From Candidatus Cloacimonadota bacterium (lineage in GTDB: Bacteria > Cloacimonadota > Cloacimonadia > Cloacimonadales > TCS61): a stretch of DNA of 64,000 nucleotides. The translations under genes were made by a program, and so were the position numbers. Below the pieces are notes generated by a model. It did no database searches. It saw only the letters and a program-made list of their open reading frames with translations, and was not told the DNA's origin. The DNA lies in NCBI GenBank assembly GCA_030445745.1, contig JASUTE010000002.1, forward strand, positions 62,001 to 126,000. Direction: 5' to 3'. Below, in pieces: positions 43,852 to 52,271 of this stretch (position 1 is the stretch's first letter; the number at the start of each line of letters is the position of its first letter).

Positions 43852-44126
43852 TAATATTTGATGTTAAAGCCTGTAAACTCTTCAACATTTTCCATATTTT
43901 TAATCTGTATGTTTGTAACCCTGGCAAAAGAAGGACCAGAGTGCACTTGCTGCATAAACTCATCAAAAGTTTCCTTATCATTGCAACCAGCGATAATGAG
44001 AACATCGCCATTTGGCAAGTTTTTCACATAGCCTTTTATTCCATAATTATTGGCAAGGCGGTAGATATAGTAACGAAAACCTACGCCTTGTACACGACCA
44101 GAAAGATTTATTTCATAGTACTTCAT
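43851..44126 (-). CDS. acyP: Acylphosphatase
   Basis: A 91-residue enzyme that hydrolyses acyl phosphates. The active-site loop GRVQGVGFRYYIYRLA contains the catalytic arginine. The second motif, GYVKNLPNGDVLI, contains the catalytic asparagine. The start at 44126 is chosen because GGTGA lies just upstream. An in-frame ATG 12 nt earlier has no such site. The gene is divergent from rsmG. Confidence 0.92.
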   Translation of the reverse strand: MKYYEINLSGRVQGVGFRYYIYRLANNYGIKGYVKNLPNGDVLIIAGCNDKETFDEFMQQVHSGPSFARVTNIQIKNMENVEEFTGFNIKY

Positions 44127-44222
44127 ATTTATCACCATAAACCATAAGAAGTGTTGAGTGAGTTATTGTCAAATTTTAATTTTCTTGACAGCGAGATTAA
44201 CTTGGAGGTGATAAAGATAGAG

Positions 44223-44843
44223 GTGAAAAAAGTGAAAAAATATTTTGTTGATTTTGTAAAAGAAAATTTTCCCCAGCGGCAAGGTGAAATTGTGGAAAGA
44301 TTCGAAAAATATTTATCTTTATTACGTGAGCAAAACAAAAAAGTCAATTTAGTTTCACGTGAAACTAAAAAACGTGAATTTTGGACTTTACATTTTTTGG
44401 ATTCTATTTTACCTGTCACCGACATGAATTTGCAACAGAAAAAAGTATTGGATTTTGGCACTGGCGGGGGTATGCCAGGTATTCCATTAAAACTTATCGA
44501 GCCCAAAATGAAGCTATATTTGCTAGATGCCAAACAAAAGAAGATGTTAGCTGTGCAACAAATTATAAAAAAACTTGACCTGCAAGACTGTTTCACGATA
44601 GTTTCACGGCTAGAAGATTTAGGCAAAGATTATGATGAATTCTTCGATTACATCGTTTGTCGCTCTGTGCGGATAAAGCCCGTGTTTGCCAAAAATTTGT
44701 TAAGGATTTTGGCCAAAGATGGCGAAATTTATCTTTATAAAGGTAGGAAAATAGATGATGGTTTTCAGTTCGGAAATCATAAATTAATTGATGTTTCTCG
44801 TCCAGAAATTGGAGTAAGAAATATTATAAAAATAAGAAGATAG
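44223..44843 (+). CDS. rsmG: 16S rRNA (guanine527-N7)-methyltransferase
   Basis: Methylates G527 of 16S rRNA. Conserved pieces are [20 protein letters not shown], the SAM motif [25 protein letters not shown] and the VCRSVR block. The frame is open from a GTG at 44151. Starting at the GTG at 44223 gives 206 residues and places the NLVS motif at the family-typical position near residue 41. A strong GGAGGTGAT lies upstream (44204-44212) but 14 nt from this GTG, so the exact start is uncertain; GTG at 44208 is also possible. The coding sequence contains a parS-type palindrome. Confidence 0.9.
   Translation: MKKVKKYFVDFVKENFPQRQGEIVERFEKYLSLLREQNKKVNLVSRETKKREFWTLHFLDSILPVTDMNLQQKKVLDFGTGGGMPGIPLKLIEPKMKLYLLDAKQKKMLAVQQIIKKLDLQDCFTIVSRLEDLGKDYDEFFDYIVCRSVRIKPVFAKNLLRILAKDGEIYLYKGRKIDDGFQFGNHKLIDVSRPEIGVRNIIKIRR
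44348..44369. promoter_or_regulatory. parS: parS centromere site inside rsmG
   Basis: A perfect 22-bp palindrome whose 14-bp core is GTTTCACGTGAAAC. This core equals the central part of the universal bacterial parS consensus TGTTTCACGTGAAACA, with A/T swapped only at the two outer bases. It lies about 0.5 kb upstream of parA, the usual place for a ParB binding site. The palindrome is seen; ParB binding is inferred. Confidence 0.85.
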
Positions 44844-44851
44844 GGCTAATT

Positions 44852-45607
44852 ATGGGGAAAGTTATAACGATAGTAAACCAAAAAGGCGGTGTAGGCAAAA
44901 CAACTACCGCTATAAATTTGGCAGTTGCTTTGGCAATATACGAAAAAAAGACGTTGCTTATCGATTTTGATCCGCAGGGGAATGCTTCCAGCGGTTTAGG
45001 AATTGAAAGAGGAGAACCCAATATTTACCACGCTATCATCGGTGATGCGAAGTTTACAGATATAGTTAGGCATAACGATTTTCTGGAAAACCTTTTCATA
45101 GCACCTTCTAACATGGATTTAAGTGGGGCTGAGATAGAACTGGTTAAGGAATACTCGCGGGAGTACAAACTAAAGGAAGTAATAGCTGACCATCAAGATA
45201 AATACGATTATATTATCATTGATTGTCCACCTTCATTAGGATTGCTTACCATAAATGCACTTACAGCTGCTACCGATGTTCTTATTCCTATCCAATGTGA
45301 ATACTACGCCTTAGAAGGTGTTACCCAGCTACTAACCACTATTAGGCTTATAAAAAATGGGTTAAATAAGGAATTAAACATTCTGGGGGTTCTGCTCACC
45401 ATGTACGATAAACGCTTGAACCTTTCCTTGCAAGTAGCAAAAGAAGTGCGTAGTTATTTCAAGGATGCGGTTTTTTCCACCTTAATTCATAGGAATGTGA
45501 AGTTAAGTGAGGCTCCCAGCTTTGAAAAATCCATATTTCATTACGATATTAAATCGAGGGGGTCGAAAGATTATTTAGATTTAGCAAAGGAAGTGATAGC
45601 ATTATGA
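44852..45607 (+). CDS. parA: Chromosome partitioning ATPase ParA (Soj)
   Basis: The 251-residue ParA has the deviant Walker [15 protein letters not shown] (residues 10-23), the A' motif [16 protein letters not shown] (about 35-50), and the Walker [16 protein letters not shown]. It drives ParB-parS segregation. It overlaps parB by 4 nt (ATGA) and follows rsmG closely, the widespread origin-proximal order. Confidence 0.96.
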   Translation: MGKVITIVNQKGGVGKTTTAINLAVALAIYEKKTLLIDFDPQGNASSGLGIERGEPNIYHAIIGDAKFTDIVRHNDFLENLFIAPSNMDLSGAEIELVKEYSREYKLKEVIADHQDKYDYIIIDCPPSLGLLTINALTAATDVLIPIQCEYYALEGVTQLLTTIRLIKNGLNKELNILGVLLTMYDKRLNLSLQVAKEVRSYFKDAVFSTLIHRNVKLSEAPSFEKSIFHYDIKSRGSKDYLDLAKEVIAL

Positions 45608-46467
45608 CAAGATTAGGAAGAGGCTTAGACGCATTGCTACAGTCATTACCCGAAACTACCGATAAAGCAACCGGAATAACCACGGTAGGTGTGGAACACA
45701 TAGTTCCTAATCGCTACCAACCCAGAAAAGTTTTCGATGAAGATAAATTGCGCGAGCTAGCGGAATCTATCCAGCAAAATGGATTAATACAACCTGTGAT
45801 AGTAACTAAACGAGATGATACAGATAAATATGAATTGGTAGCTGGCGAAAGAAGATTGCAAGCAGCAAAATTAGCTGGATTAGATAAGATTCCGGTAATT
45901 ATTAGAAGTATTAGCAAAAGAGAGCAGCTGCAACTTGCGATAATCGAAAATGTACAACGGGAAGACCTGAATCCTATAGAGGAAGCGATGGCCTATCAGC
46001 AATTGGTGAATGATTTTGGTTTTACTCATGCTAAAATTGCTGAATTAGTTGGCAAAGACAGAGCAACGATAACCAATTTTTTACGTCTGCTGAAACTGCA
46101 AAAAGTTGTGCAACAACTTATGCTGGCTGAAAAGCTTTCACCTGGGCATGCGCGAGCTATTTTGCAAGTGAAAGCAGAATTGCAGGAAGAGTTTGCTAAT
46201 TACATTGTGGATAATAAACTTTCAGTTCGTAAAGCGGAAGCAAAGGCAAAAAAAATAAAAAAAACAGGAGCTGTGCAAACACCGCTAACCTTGAATAGTG
46301 AATCAGAGGAAAAGCATTTGAATGCAGAAAAAGAGAGTATGTTGGAACGTATGTTTAACGTGAAAGTGAAAATATCTGATAGTGCCAAAAAGGGCAAGAT
46401 AAGCTTTTACTATAATTCCGAAAATGAACTGGATCGATTGCTAAAATCATTTGAGAAAAGATGGTAA
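45604..46467 (+). CDS. parB: Chromosome partitioning protein ParB (Spo0J)
   Basis: The 287-residue protein starts [15 protein letters not shown]. The CTPase/ParB-N fold contains [14 protein letters not shown] (about residues 34-47) and the GERR motif [15 protein letters not shown], followed by [16 protein letters not shown]. The HTH domain is [26 protein letters not shown] (about residues 137-162). A C-terminal dimer domain follows. It binds parS, one candidate of which lies in rsmG. Confidence 0.96.
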   Translation: MTRLGRGLDALLQSLPETTDKATGITTVGVEHIVPNRYQPRKVFDEDKLRELAESIQQNGLIQPVIVTKRDDTDKYELVAGERRLQAAKLAGLDKIPVIIRSISKREQLQLAIIENVQREDLNPIEEAMAYQQLVNDFGFTHAKIAELVGKDRATITNFLRLLKLQKVVQQLMLAEKLSPGHARAILQVKAELQEEFANYIVDNKLSVRKAEAKAKKIKKTGAVQTPLTLNSESEEKHLNAEKESMLERMFNVKVKISDSAKKGKISFYYNSENELDRLLKSFEKRW

Positions 46468-47141
46468 AAAAATATCTAAGCTGGATTCTCATAATTATTT
46501 TTGCCTGCATCTCAATTTGGCAAGCAGTAATTATTTCTCAAAAAAATGAGATTATTGAACAACAAACTCAAGATATTGCCGCTTCTTTCCAATATATTAA
46601 GCAGCTAACAAATCGCATTGAGACAGAGGATAAAGAAAAAGACAATGCGAAAGATCTGCGGAAAATACTGCAAAATTATCTCGCTGACCAACAAGAAAAT
46701 AAGGATATAGAAGAACCTAAGGTGACGGCAGCAGAGCTGCAAATAGAGCTGCAGAGATATCGCAGAAAGCGAAGTTTAATACCAGATATGGTTCCCCTTG
46801 AAGGAGAGTACGCAATAAGTCAAAAATTCAGTAGCAAACATCCAGCTTGGGATTTTGCCGCTCCAATAGGTACAACCGTGAAAGCAGCTGCTTCAGGAGT
46901 AGTTAGCAATGTTTACGAAGATAAATATTTTGGCAAAACTGTTGAGCTAAAGCACTTGAACGGTTTTGTTAGCCGTTATGCTCATCTGGCCAAAATTCTA
47001 GTTGTTCCGAAAAGATTCGTGGAGAAGGGTGAAACAATAGCATTAGTAGGAAATACCGGGAACAGTTCTGCTCCGCATTTACATTTCCAAATAATACACG
47101 AAGGTGTTTCGGTGGATCCTGATAGTCTCTTGATAAGGTAA
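46461..47141 (+). CDS. M23 family metallopeptidase, membrane-anchored
   Basis: The 226-residue protein has one N-terminal transmembrane segment (LSWILIIIFACISIWQAVII) and then a coiled-coil (residues 25-75). The M23 domain carries HPAWDFAAP (first metal motif) and HLHFQIIHEG (second). It probably cuts peptidoglycan cross-links or activates amidases at the division site. It overlaps parB by 7 nt and precedes the ATP-synthase genes by 5 nt. Confidence 0.85.
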   Translation: MVKKYLSWILIIIFACISIWQAVIISQKNEIIEQQTQDIAASFQYIKQLTNRIETEDKEKDNAKDLRKILQNYLADQQENKDIEEPKVTAAELQIELQRYRRKRSLIPDMVPLEGEYAISQKFSSKHPAWDFAAPIGTTVKAAASGVVSNVYEDKYFGKTVELKHLNGFVSRYAHLAKILVVPKRFVEKGETIALVGNTGNSSAPHLHFQIIHEGVSVDPDSLLIR

Positions 47142-47146
47142 AAAAT

Positions 47147-47380
47147 ATGTGGAAAAAAATGCGTGAGTACGATAGGGAAATTCTGAAATATATCGGGTTG
47201 ATTTCGCAACTGGGGCTTTTAATGGTTTCCTCAATCCTGATTTTTTTCTTCTTAGGACTTTTTTTAGATAAACTCATCCACACGAGACCTCTGTTAACGA
47301 TAATATTTATAGCTCTTGGAGTCTTCACAGGAGGCTTTACAGTATATAAAACTTTGATGAAATTCTATGAAAAAGAATAA
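47147..47380 (+). CDS. AtpZ/AtpI-family protein
   Basis: A 77-residue protein with two transmembrane hairpin helices (IGLISQLGLLMVSSILIFFFLGLFLD and LLTIIFIALGVFTGGFTVYKTL, quoted in pieces). It matches the AtpZ type encoded upstream of many atp operons, where AtpI/AtpZ assist c-ring assembly and Mg2+ handling. It overlaps the next gene by 14 nt. Confidence 0.82.
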   Translation: MWKKMREYDREILKYIGLISQLGLLMVSSILIFFFLGLFLDKLIHTRPLLTIIFIALGVFTGGFTVYKTLMKFYEKE

Positions 47381-47744
47381 ATTAGTGAATCGGATTCTTT
47401 TTATAATTTTCTTGACAAACATACCAGCAATTTTGTCGTTGTTGATGTTTTTTAAAGAAGGAATTAGTTGGATACTTGGTTCTTTAATAAGCGCAGCAAA
47501 TTTTTGGTGGATGAGTCAGCAGACATATAAGCAATTTGGTCTACTGCAGGCACAGGCAAAAGCAAAAAGCCTTAAGTCTTTTTACATTAGGTACTTAGCT
47601 CTAATCGTCTGTGCGCTTGCGGTAGCTTATTTTGTTAAACCTAACCTAATAATTTTTGGGGTTAGTTTGCTTTCAGCTCAAATAGCTATCTACCTTAATG
47701 CTGCCTATGAAACGATAAAAAAGAACAAATATTTTAAAGGATAG
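47367..47744 (+). CDS. atpI: ATP synthase subunit I-like protein
   Basis: The 125-residue protein has four hydrophobic segments (for example ILFIIFLTNIPAILSLLMFF, LIVCALAVAYFV). Its position and topology are those of the AtpI chain preceding atpB. AtpI helps assemble the c-ring, which is of interest here because two different c-subunit genes follow. It ends 2 nt before atpB. Confidence 0.72.
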   Translation: MKKNKLVNRILFIIFLTNIPAILSLLMFFKEGISWILGSLISAANFWWMSQQTYKQFGLLQAQAKAKSLKSFYIRYLALIVCALAVAYFVKPNLIIFGVSLLSAQIAIYLNAAYETIKKNKYFKG

Positions 47745-47746
47745 GT

Positions 47747-48658
47747 ATGGCTCAAAAGAAAGGAAGTCTGCTAAGATATTTATTTCTGTTTTTGGTTATC
47801 GAAGTTGTGCTAATAGTTTTATCGAGCGGCCTTAATAAGCAGCTTCAAGTAGGTTACGACGACACAGGTAAATTTGTTTTCCAGAATGTGGAAAAAGAGT
47901 ATGACCTACAGGATAAGATCCAGGAAGAATTTCAGCCAGATGAATATGCCAAGCAAAATGGTATTTCACCTAAATTTTACGGTAGCTCTGCTCTATACGA
48001 TTTTTTTGCTAAAATTTTTGGAAAAGCAAATGCTATCAGCGCGTTTAATTTAATTAGAATGCTAATTATAGTTGACTTAGTGTTGCTTTTGGTAGCCTTT
48101 CTTATAAAAAAACAATTGTTTGAAAAACCATCAAAGCCTCAAATTATCTTCGAAATGATCTATACTACTTTCGAGGATTTTGTTAAAGATACATTAGGTA
48201 AAGAAAAGCTACATTTCACACCCTATATCGTTACTCTGTTTATTTTCATTTGGACATGCAATATGATTGGTTTAGTGCCAATTCCTGGATTCATGGAACC
48301 CACCCGCAACCTGAATGTACCCTTAGGCCTGGGAATTATGGCTGTAGCAGTAGTTCATTACATGTCGATTAAAACCAAGGGTCTGGGAAAATATCTAAAA
48401 GATTTTACCCAGCCTTTGCCACCAATGACACCGATAAATATTGTAGGAGAGTTTTCTAAAGTTATCTCCATTTCTTTTCGTTTATTTGGAAATATTTTAG
48501 GTGGTGCCATCATTGTTTTGGTGGTATCTTCTCTGGTTAAGTTTATAATATTGCCTGTTGGACTAAACCTATTCTTTGGCATATTTGTAGGAACAATACA
48601 GGCTTTTGTTTTCACTATGTTGGCTCTTACCTATATTGGTGTAGAGATAGCGGAGTAA
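47747..48658 (+). CDS. atpB: F-type ATP synthase subunit a
   Basis: The 303-residue membrane stator subunit forms the ion half-channels. The N-terminal periplasmic extension is long (about residues 25-95). Transmembrane segments follow, with NMIGLVPIPGF (about residue 168). The essential arginine region reads SISFRLFGNILGGAII (about residues 240-255), and QAFVFTMLALTYIGVEIAE is at the C-terminus. It is next to the two c-subunit genes, as in a normal atpB-atpE order. Confidence 0.95.
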   Translation: MAQKKGSLLRYLFLFLVIEVVLIVLSSGLNKQLQVGYDDTGKFVFQNVEKEYDLQDKIQEEFQPDEYAKQNGISPKFYGSSALYDFFAKIFGKANAISAFNLIRMLIIVDLVLLLVAFLIKKQLFEKPSKPQIIFEMIYTTFEDFVKDTLGKEKLHFTPYIVTLFIFIWTCNMIGLVPIPGFMEPTRNLNVPLGLGIMAVAVVHYMSIKTKGLGKYLKDFTQPLPPMTPINIVGEFSKVISISFRLFGNILGGAIIVLVVSSLVKFIILPVGLNLFFGIFVGTIQAFVFTMLALTYIGVEIAE

Positions 48659-48664
48659 AAAATT

Positions 48665-49414
48665 ATGATTTCAGAATCAATTTTGCAGATTACGGCTTAT
48701 TTAGGAGCAGGAATCGGAGTAGGAGTTGCTTCGGTTAGTGCTGGTATAGGAGAAGGTTACACGGCTGGAAATGCCGCACATTCGTTAATGCGACAACCTA
48801 AAGCTCATGACACACTTATCAACTCTATGCTGGTTAGCCAAGCTGTTACTGAAACCGGAGCGATCTTTTCTCTGGTTGTGGCCTTACTTCTTATTTTTGG
48901 TGGATTTACCGATCCAGCAGGCGGATGGTTCAAAGCAGCGTCTCTGCTAGCTGCGGGCATCGCTGTTGGCTTAGGTTCATTAGGCCCTGGTTTTGGTTCT
49001 GGTTACGCTGGCGGACAGGCTAGTAAATCTTTGGCCAGAATGCCAAAACACAGCAATGAAATTACTGGAAATATGCTCATTGGTCAGGCTTTAGCACAAA
49101 CAGATGCCATTTTTGCTCTGGTAGTTTCCCTTTTGCTGCTCTATTCCACTCCAAATCAGCCAGAAAATGCAGCTCTAGGAACTATAATTTTGAAATCAGT
49201 CGCCTTTATCGGTGCTGGTCTTGCAGTAGGGTTAGGAACGATTGGCCCAGGGGCAGGGATTGGTTTTGTTGCCGGCCAGGCAAATGGTATGATAGGAAGG
49301 TTTCCCAAGGAACGTTCAGCAATTATGAGAAACATGTTCTTGGGGGCAGCGGTTTCCGAATCAACCGCTATTTATGCTTTAGTAATAGCGTTTTTATTGA
49401 TTTTTGCAATATAA
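48665..49414 (+). CDS. atpE: Triplicated F-type ATP synthase c subunit (three fused hairpins)
   Basis: A 249-residue protein with six transmembrane helices made of three c-type hairpins at about residues 1-80, 88-162 and 170-249. Each has the glycine-rich helix (GIGEGY, GFGSGY, GAGIGF) and the ion-site helix (AVTETGAIF, ALAQTDAIF, AVSESTAIY). The ion-site positions, spaced exactly 33 residues apart, are E30/E63, S112/Q145 and I199/E232. Hairpin 2 therefore lacks any carboxylate. Normal c subunits have about 80 residues. It is followed 15 nt downstream by a separate single-hairpin c subunit. Confidence 0.93.
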   Translation: MISESILQITAYLGAGIGVGVASVSAGIGEGYTAGNAAHSLMRQPKAHDTLINSMLVSQAVTETGAIFSLVVALLLIFGGFTDPAGGWFKAASLLAAGIAVGLGSLGPGFGSGYAGGQASKSLARMPKHSNEITGNMLIGQALAQTDAIFALVVSLLLLYSTPNQPENAALGTIILKSVAFIGAGLAVGLGTIGPGAGIGFVAGQANGMIGRFPKERSAIMRNMFLGAAVSESTAIYALVIAFLLIFAI

Positions 49415-49429
49415 TTAATGGAGGATATT

Positions 49430-49666
49430 ATGGAACAAATTGCACGCGCAGCAGCTTTATTAGGAGCTGGTATTTGTATGGGAATGGGAGCATTAGGCCC
49501 AGGTTTAGGTGAAGGATTTGTAGCTGGTAAGGCTTGTGAAGGTCTAGCCAGGAGTCCCGAAAATGCAAGCTTGATTACCAGGACTATGCTGGTGGGTCAA
49601 GCAGTGTCTGAATCAACTGGTATTTATTCGCTGGTTATCGCTCTCTTACTTATTTTCTCTACTTAA
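49430..49666 (+). CDS. atpE: F-type ATP synthase c subunit, single hairpin, Na+-type two-carboxylate motif
   Basis: A 78-residue proteolipid. The start at 49430 is preceded by GGAGGATATT; an in-frame ATG 12 nt earlier has no ribosome site. Helix 1 carries GPGLGEGF with Glu28. Helix 2 carries AVSESTGIY with Val59, Glu61, Ser62, Thr63 and Tyr66. The pair of glutamates 33 residues apart plus the ESTxxY set is the sodium-binding signature known from Ilyobacter-type rings and from the Fusobacterium two-carboxylate ring. Na+ coupling is therefore predicted. Confidence 0.94.
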   Translation: MEQIARAAALLGAGICMGMGALGPGLGEGFVAGKACEGLARSPENASLITRTMLVGQAVSESTGIYSLVIALLLIFST

Positions 49667-49674
49667 GTATAGAT

Positions 49675-49692
49675 ATGTTCCACGTTGAACAT
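49675..49692. promoter_or_regulatory. Near-palindrome resembling parS in the atpE-atpF gap
   Basis: ATGTTCCACGTTGAACAT is palindromic except at one base pair (16 of 18 positions). The inner 16 bases match the parS variant TGTTCCACGTGAAACA at 14 positions. The 72-nt gap is the longest in the atp operon. It could be a weak ParB site, another operator, or an mRNA hairpin separating c-subunit translation from atpF. Confidence 0.35.
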
Positions 49693-49738
49693 TTGGAACT
49701 ACGAGCACGAAATGTTTTAGTAAATTATTGGAGATTTT

Positions 49739-50227
49739 ATGATAAGTATTGATTATTCGCTCATCATAGTGATTCTTAACTTTGTTTTACTGCTTGTAAT
49801 TCTGAATAAGCTCTTGTATAATCCTATTCAGAACTTTCTAAAAGAGCGGAAGCTAAAAATAGAAAACGATATGAAACAGGCGGAAGAATCTCGAACACAA
49901 GCACAAAAATTGGAAAAAGAAAAAGAAAAAGAACTAAAAAAATCGGCTGAAGAGATACGCAATATGAAAAATAAAGCTAAAAGAGAAGCAGAAGACGAGG
50001 CAGATGAGATTCTTCACAGAGCTAAAGAGCACGAAAAACAAGTATTACGCGAAACCGAAGAGCAACTTAAACAAGAAAAGCAGAAGGCAATTCAAGAGGT
50101 GGAAGAATACCTATCTGAACTGGTGTCTTCTCTTTCAGCCAAATTGATATCGGAAAAATTGGATAAGAAAAAAGATGAGGAACTTCTAAAGAAAGTTCTT
50201 TCTGAAAGAGGAAGCAGTGAAGTATAA
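49739..50227 (+). CDS. atpF: F-type ATP synthase subunit b
   Basis: The 162-residue peripheral stalk subunit has one N-terminal transmembrane helix (YSLIIVILNFVLLLVILNKLLYNPI in part). A long charged coiled-coil (about residues 30-140) and a delta-binding C-terminus follow. TTGGAGATTTT precedes the ATG. It overlaps atpH by 11 nt. Confidence 0.94.
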   Translation: MISIDYSLIIVILNFVLLLVILNKLLYNPIQNFLKERKLKIENDMKQAEESRTQAQKLEKEKEKELKKSAEEIRNMKNKAKREAEDEADEILHRAKEHEKQVLRETEEQLKQEKQKAIQEVEEYLSELVSSLSAKLISEKLDKKKDEELLKKVLSERGSSEV

Positions 50228-50753
50228 ACTTTTAGCTCAGCGTTACTCCAGGGCTATTTTGAAGCTTATTGACAAAAAAGAATATCCCCAATTGCAGCAA
50301 GATATAAAACAATTACGGGAAATTTGCCAAATTTCAGTAGAGCAACTAAAGATACTCGATTCGATGCTGCTTTCATTTCCCAATAGAATAGAAGTGGGTA
50401 AACAACTGACAAAAAGTCTAAATTTCGAGGAAATCTGGACTAATCTAATCAAAATCTTAATTTCCAAACATAGGGTAGAAATACTTACAGCTATTTGCGA
50501 TGAACTGGAAGAACATATTTTGGCAACAAAAAATGAGTGCAAGGTCACTTTGCAGGTAGCTCATGAACACCCGGAAAAAACTATAGAGCAGATAAAACAG
50601 AAGGTGAAAAAAATCTTGAATAAAGAAATATTGGTAAATCTAAAAATAAATCCGGAAATTTTGGGCGGATTTGTTGCTGAAACTGACTCTCTGCGTATAG
50701 ACGGTTCTATTAAAAATAATTTAGTTAAATTTGTAAATATGAAATCCAAGTAA
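50217..50753 (+). CDS. atpH: F-type ATP synthase subunit delta
   Basis: The 178-residue subunit links the b stalk to the F1 head. It starts with [21 protein letters not shown], the typical N-terminal helix with YSRAI. The C-terminal conserved part is [25 protein letters not shown], quoted by its pieces ILGGFVAE and DGSIKNNL. The order b-delta-alpha-gamma-beta-epsilon is standard. Confidence 0.93.
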   Translation: MKYKLLAQRYSRAILKLIDKKEYPQLQQDIKQLREICQISVEQLKILDSMLLSFPNRIEVGKQLTKSLNFEEIWTNLIKILISKHRVEILTAICDELEEHILATKNECKVTLQVAHEHPEKTIEQIKQKVKKILNKEILVNLKINPEILGGFVAETDSLRIDGSIKNNLVKFVNMKSK

Positions 50754-50764
50754 ACGAGGTTATA

Positions 50765-52264
50765 ATGAAGATTCAACCAGATGAAATAAGTTCGATATTA
50801 AAAGATAAGATAAACAAATTTAAATTCGATATAGATATCGCTGAAACTGGCAAAGTGGTTGAGATCGGCGATGGAATTGCCCGCATTTATGGTATGGATA
50901 ACGTAATGGCAGGCGAAATGGTCGAGTTTCCCGGAGGAGTAGTAGGCATGGTTTTAAACCTGGAAGAAGATAATGTGGGTTGTATAATTTTTGGCGAAAC
51001 CCGCAAAATTAAAGAGGGTGATATAGCCAAGCGGACTAAGCGTATTTTGCAAGTGCCAGTAGGTGAGGCTTTGCTGGGCAGAGTAGTCGATCCACTCGGG
51101 AATCCCTTAGATGGCAAAGGCGAAATAAAAGCTGAGAAATCCATGCCAGTAGAAAGAAAAGCTGAAGGTATTATTCAAAGACAGCCGGTGAAAGAACCTT
51201 TACAAACAGGAATTAAAGCTATCGACTCAATGATACCCATCGGCCGTGGTCAACGCGAGCTTATTATTGGGGATAGACAAACTGGTAAAACTGCTATTGT
51301 TGTCGATACAATTATAAACCAAAAGGATACTGATGTTATCTGCATATATGTGGCTGTAGGTCAAAAAAATTCTTCGGTAGGGAAAATAGTGAAAACATTG
51401 CAAAATAATGGGGCTATGGATTATACAATCGTGGTTAACGCATCTGCTTCGGAAGCAGCCGCATTGCAGTATCTGGCACCTTATGCCGGCTGCAGTATGG
51501 GCGAATATTTTCGCGATAAAGGCCAGCATGCTCTCATAATCTACGACGATCTTTCTAAACATGCTGTTTCTTATCGTGAAATTTCCCTGTTGTTGCGACG
51601 CCCACCTGGACGCGAAGCTTATCCCGGTGATGTGTTTTATCTGCATTCACGTTTATTGGAAAGAGCTGCTAAGCTAAATGATGATCTGGGAGGCGGGTCA
51701 CTTACAGCACTGCCTATCATCGAAACGCAAGCAGATGATATTACGGCTTATATTCCCACTAATCTTATCTCGATTACCGATGGCCAGATCTATCTGGGAA
51801 GTAAATTATTCTATTCCGGAGTTAGGCCTGCTATTAATGCGGGGCTATCAGTATCTCGCGTGGGAGGTAATGCGCAAATTAAATCGATGAAACATGTTAC
51901 CGGCCAGCTGCGGTTGGATTTAGCCCAATACAAGGAATTGGAAGCTTTCTCTAAATTTGGTTCCGATCTCGATAAAGCAACGCAAGCACGGTTACGCCGT
52001 GGAGAAAGACTGGTGGAAATTCTAAAACAAGACCAATATTCTCCTCTTCCTATTGCTAAACAGATCCTCATTATTTTTATGGCAAATCACGGCTATTTGG
52101 ACGATATAGAGATTGACAAAGTGGCAAAAGTTGAAGAAGAGCTCTATGCTACCCTCGATTCCGAATATAAAGATTTGATGAAACAGATAACTGAAAAGGA
52201 AATAGATGATAAGATGGAAGAAAAGATGAATCAGGTGTGCAAAAAGGTAATAGAAAAGTTCTAG
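50765..52264 (+). CDS. atpA: F-type ATP synthase subunit alpha
   Basis: The 499-residue F1 subunit has the P-loop GDRQTGKTA (about residues 169-177) and the conserved [15 protein letters not shown] before it. The alpha signature [14 protein letters not shown] is near residue 358. The size is normal. It binds ATP at the non-catalytic sites. Confidence 0.97.
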   Translation: MKIQPDEISSILKDKINKFKFDIDIAETGKVVEIGDGIARIYGMDNVMAGEMVEFPGGVVGMVLNLEEDNVGCIIFGETRKIKEGDIAKRTKRILQVPVGEALLGRVVDPLGNPLDGKGEIKAEKSMPVERKAEGIIQRQPVKEPLQTGIKAIDSMIPIGRGQRELIIGDRQTGKTAIVVDTIINQKDTDVICIYVAVGQKNSSVGKIVKTLQNNGAMDYTIVVNASASEAAALQYLAPYAGCSMGEYFRDKGQHALIIYDDLSKHAVSYREISLLLRRPPGREAYPGDVFYLHSRLLERAAKLNDDLGGGSLTALPIIETQADDITAYIPTNLISITDGQIYLGSKLFYSGVRPAINAGLSVSRVGGNAQIKSMKHVTGQLRLDLAQYKELEAFSKFGSDLDKATQARLRRGERLVEILKQDQYSPLPIAKQILIIFMANHGYLDDIEIDKVAKVEEELYATLDSEYKDLMKQITEKEIDDKMEEKMNQVCKKVIEKF

Positions 52265-52271
52265 GAACGAT

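Noticed and set aside
44588-44604. Additional TGTTTCACG half-sites within rsmG
   Set aside because: Only half of the parS palindrome is present (TGTTTCACGATAGTTT); similar half-sites occur near 23815 and 54228, so these are not called as parS.
44132-44626. Open frame of 164 codons opposite rsmG
   Set aside because: Antisense of a conserved methyltransferase gene; also covers the parS palindrome.
51227-51646. Open frame of 139 codons opposite atpA
   Set aside because: Antisense shadow of the strongly conserved alpha subunit.
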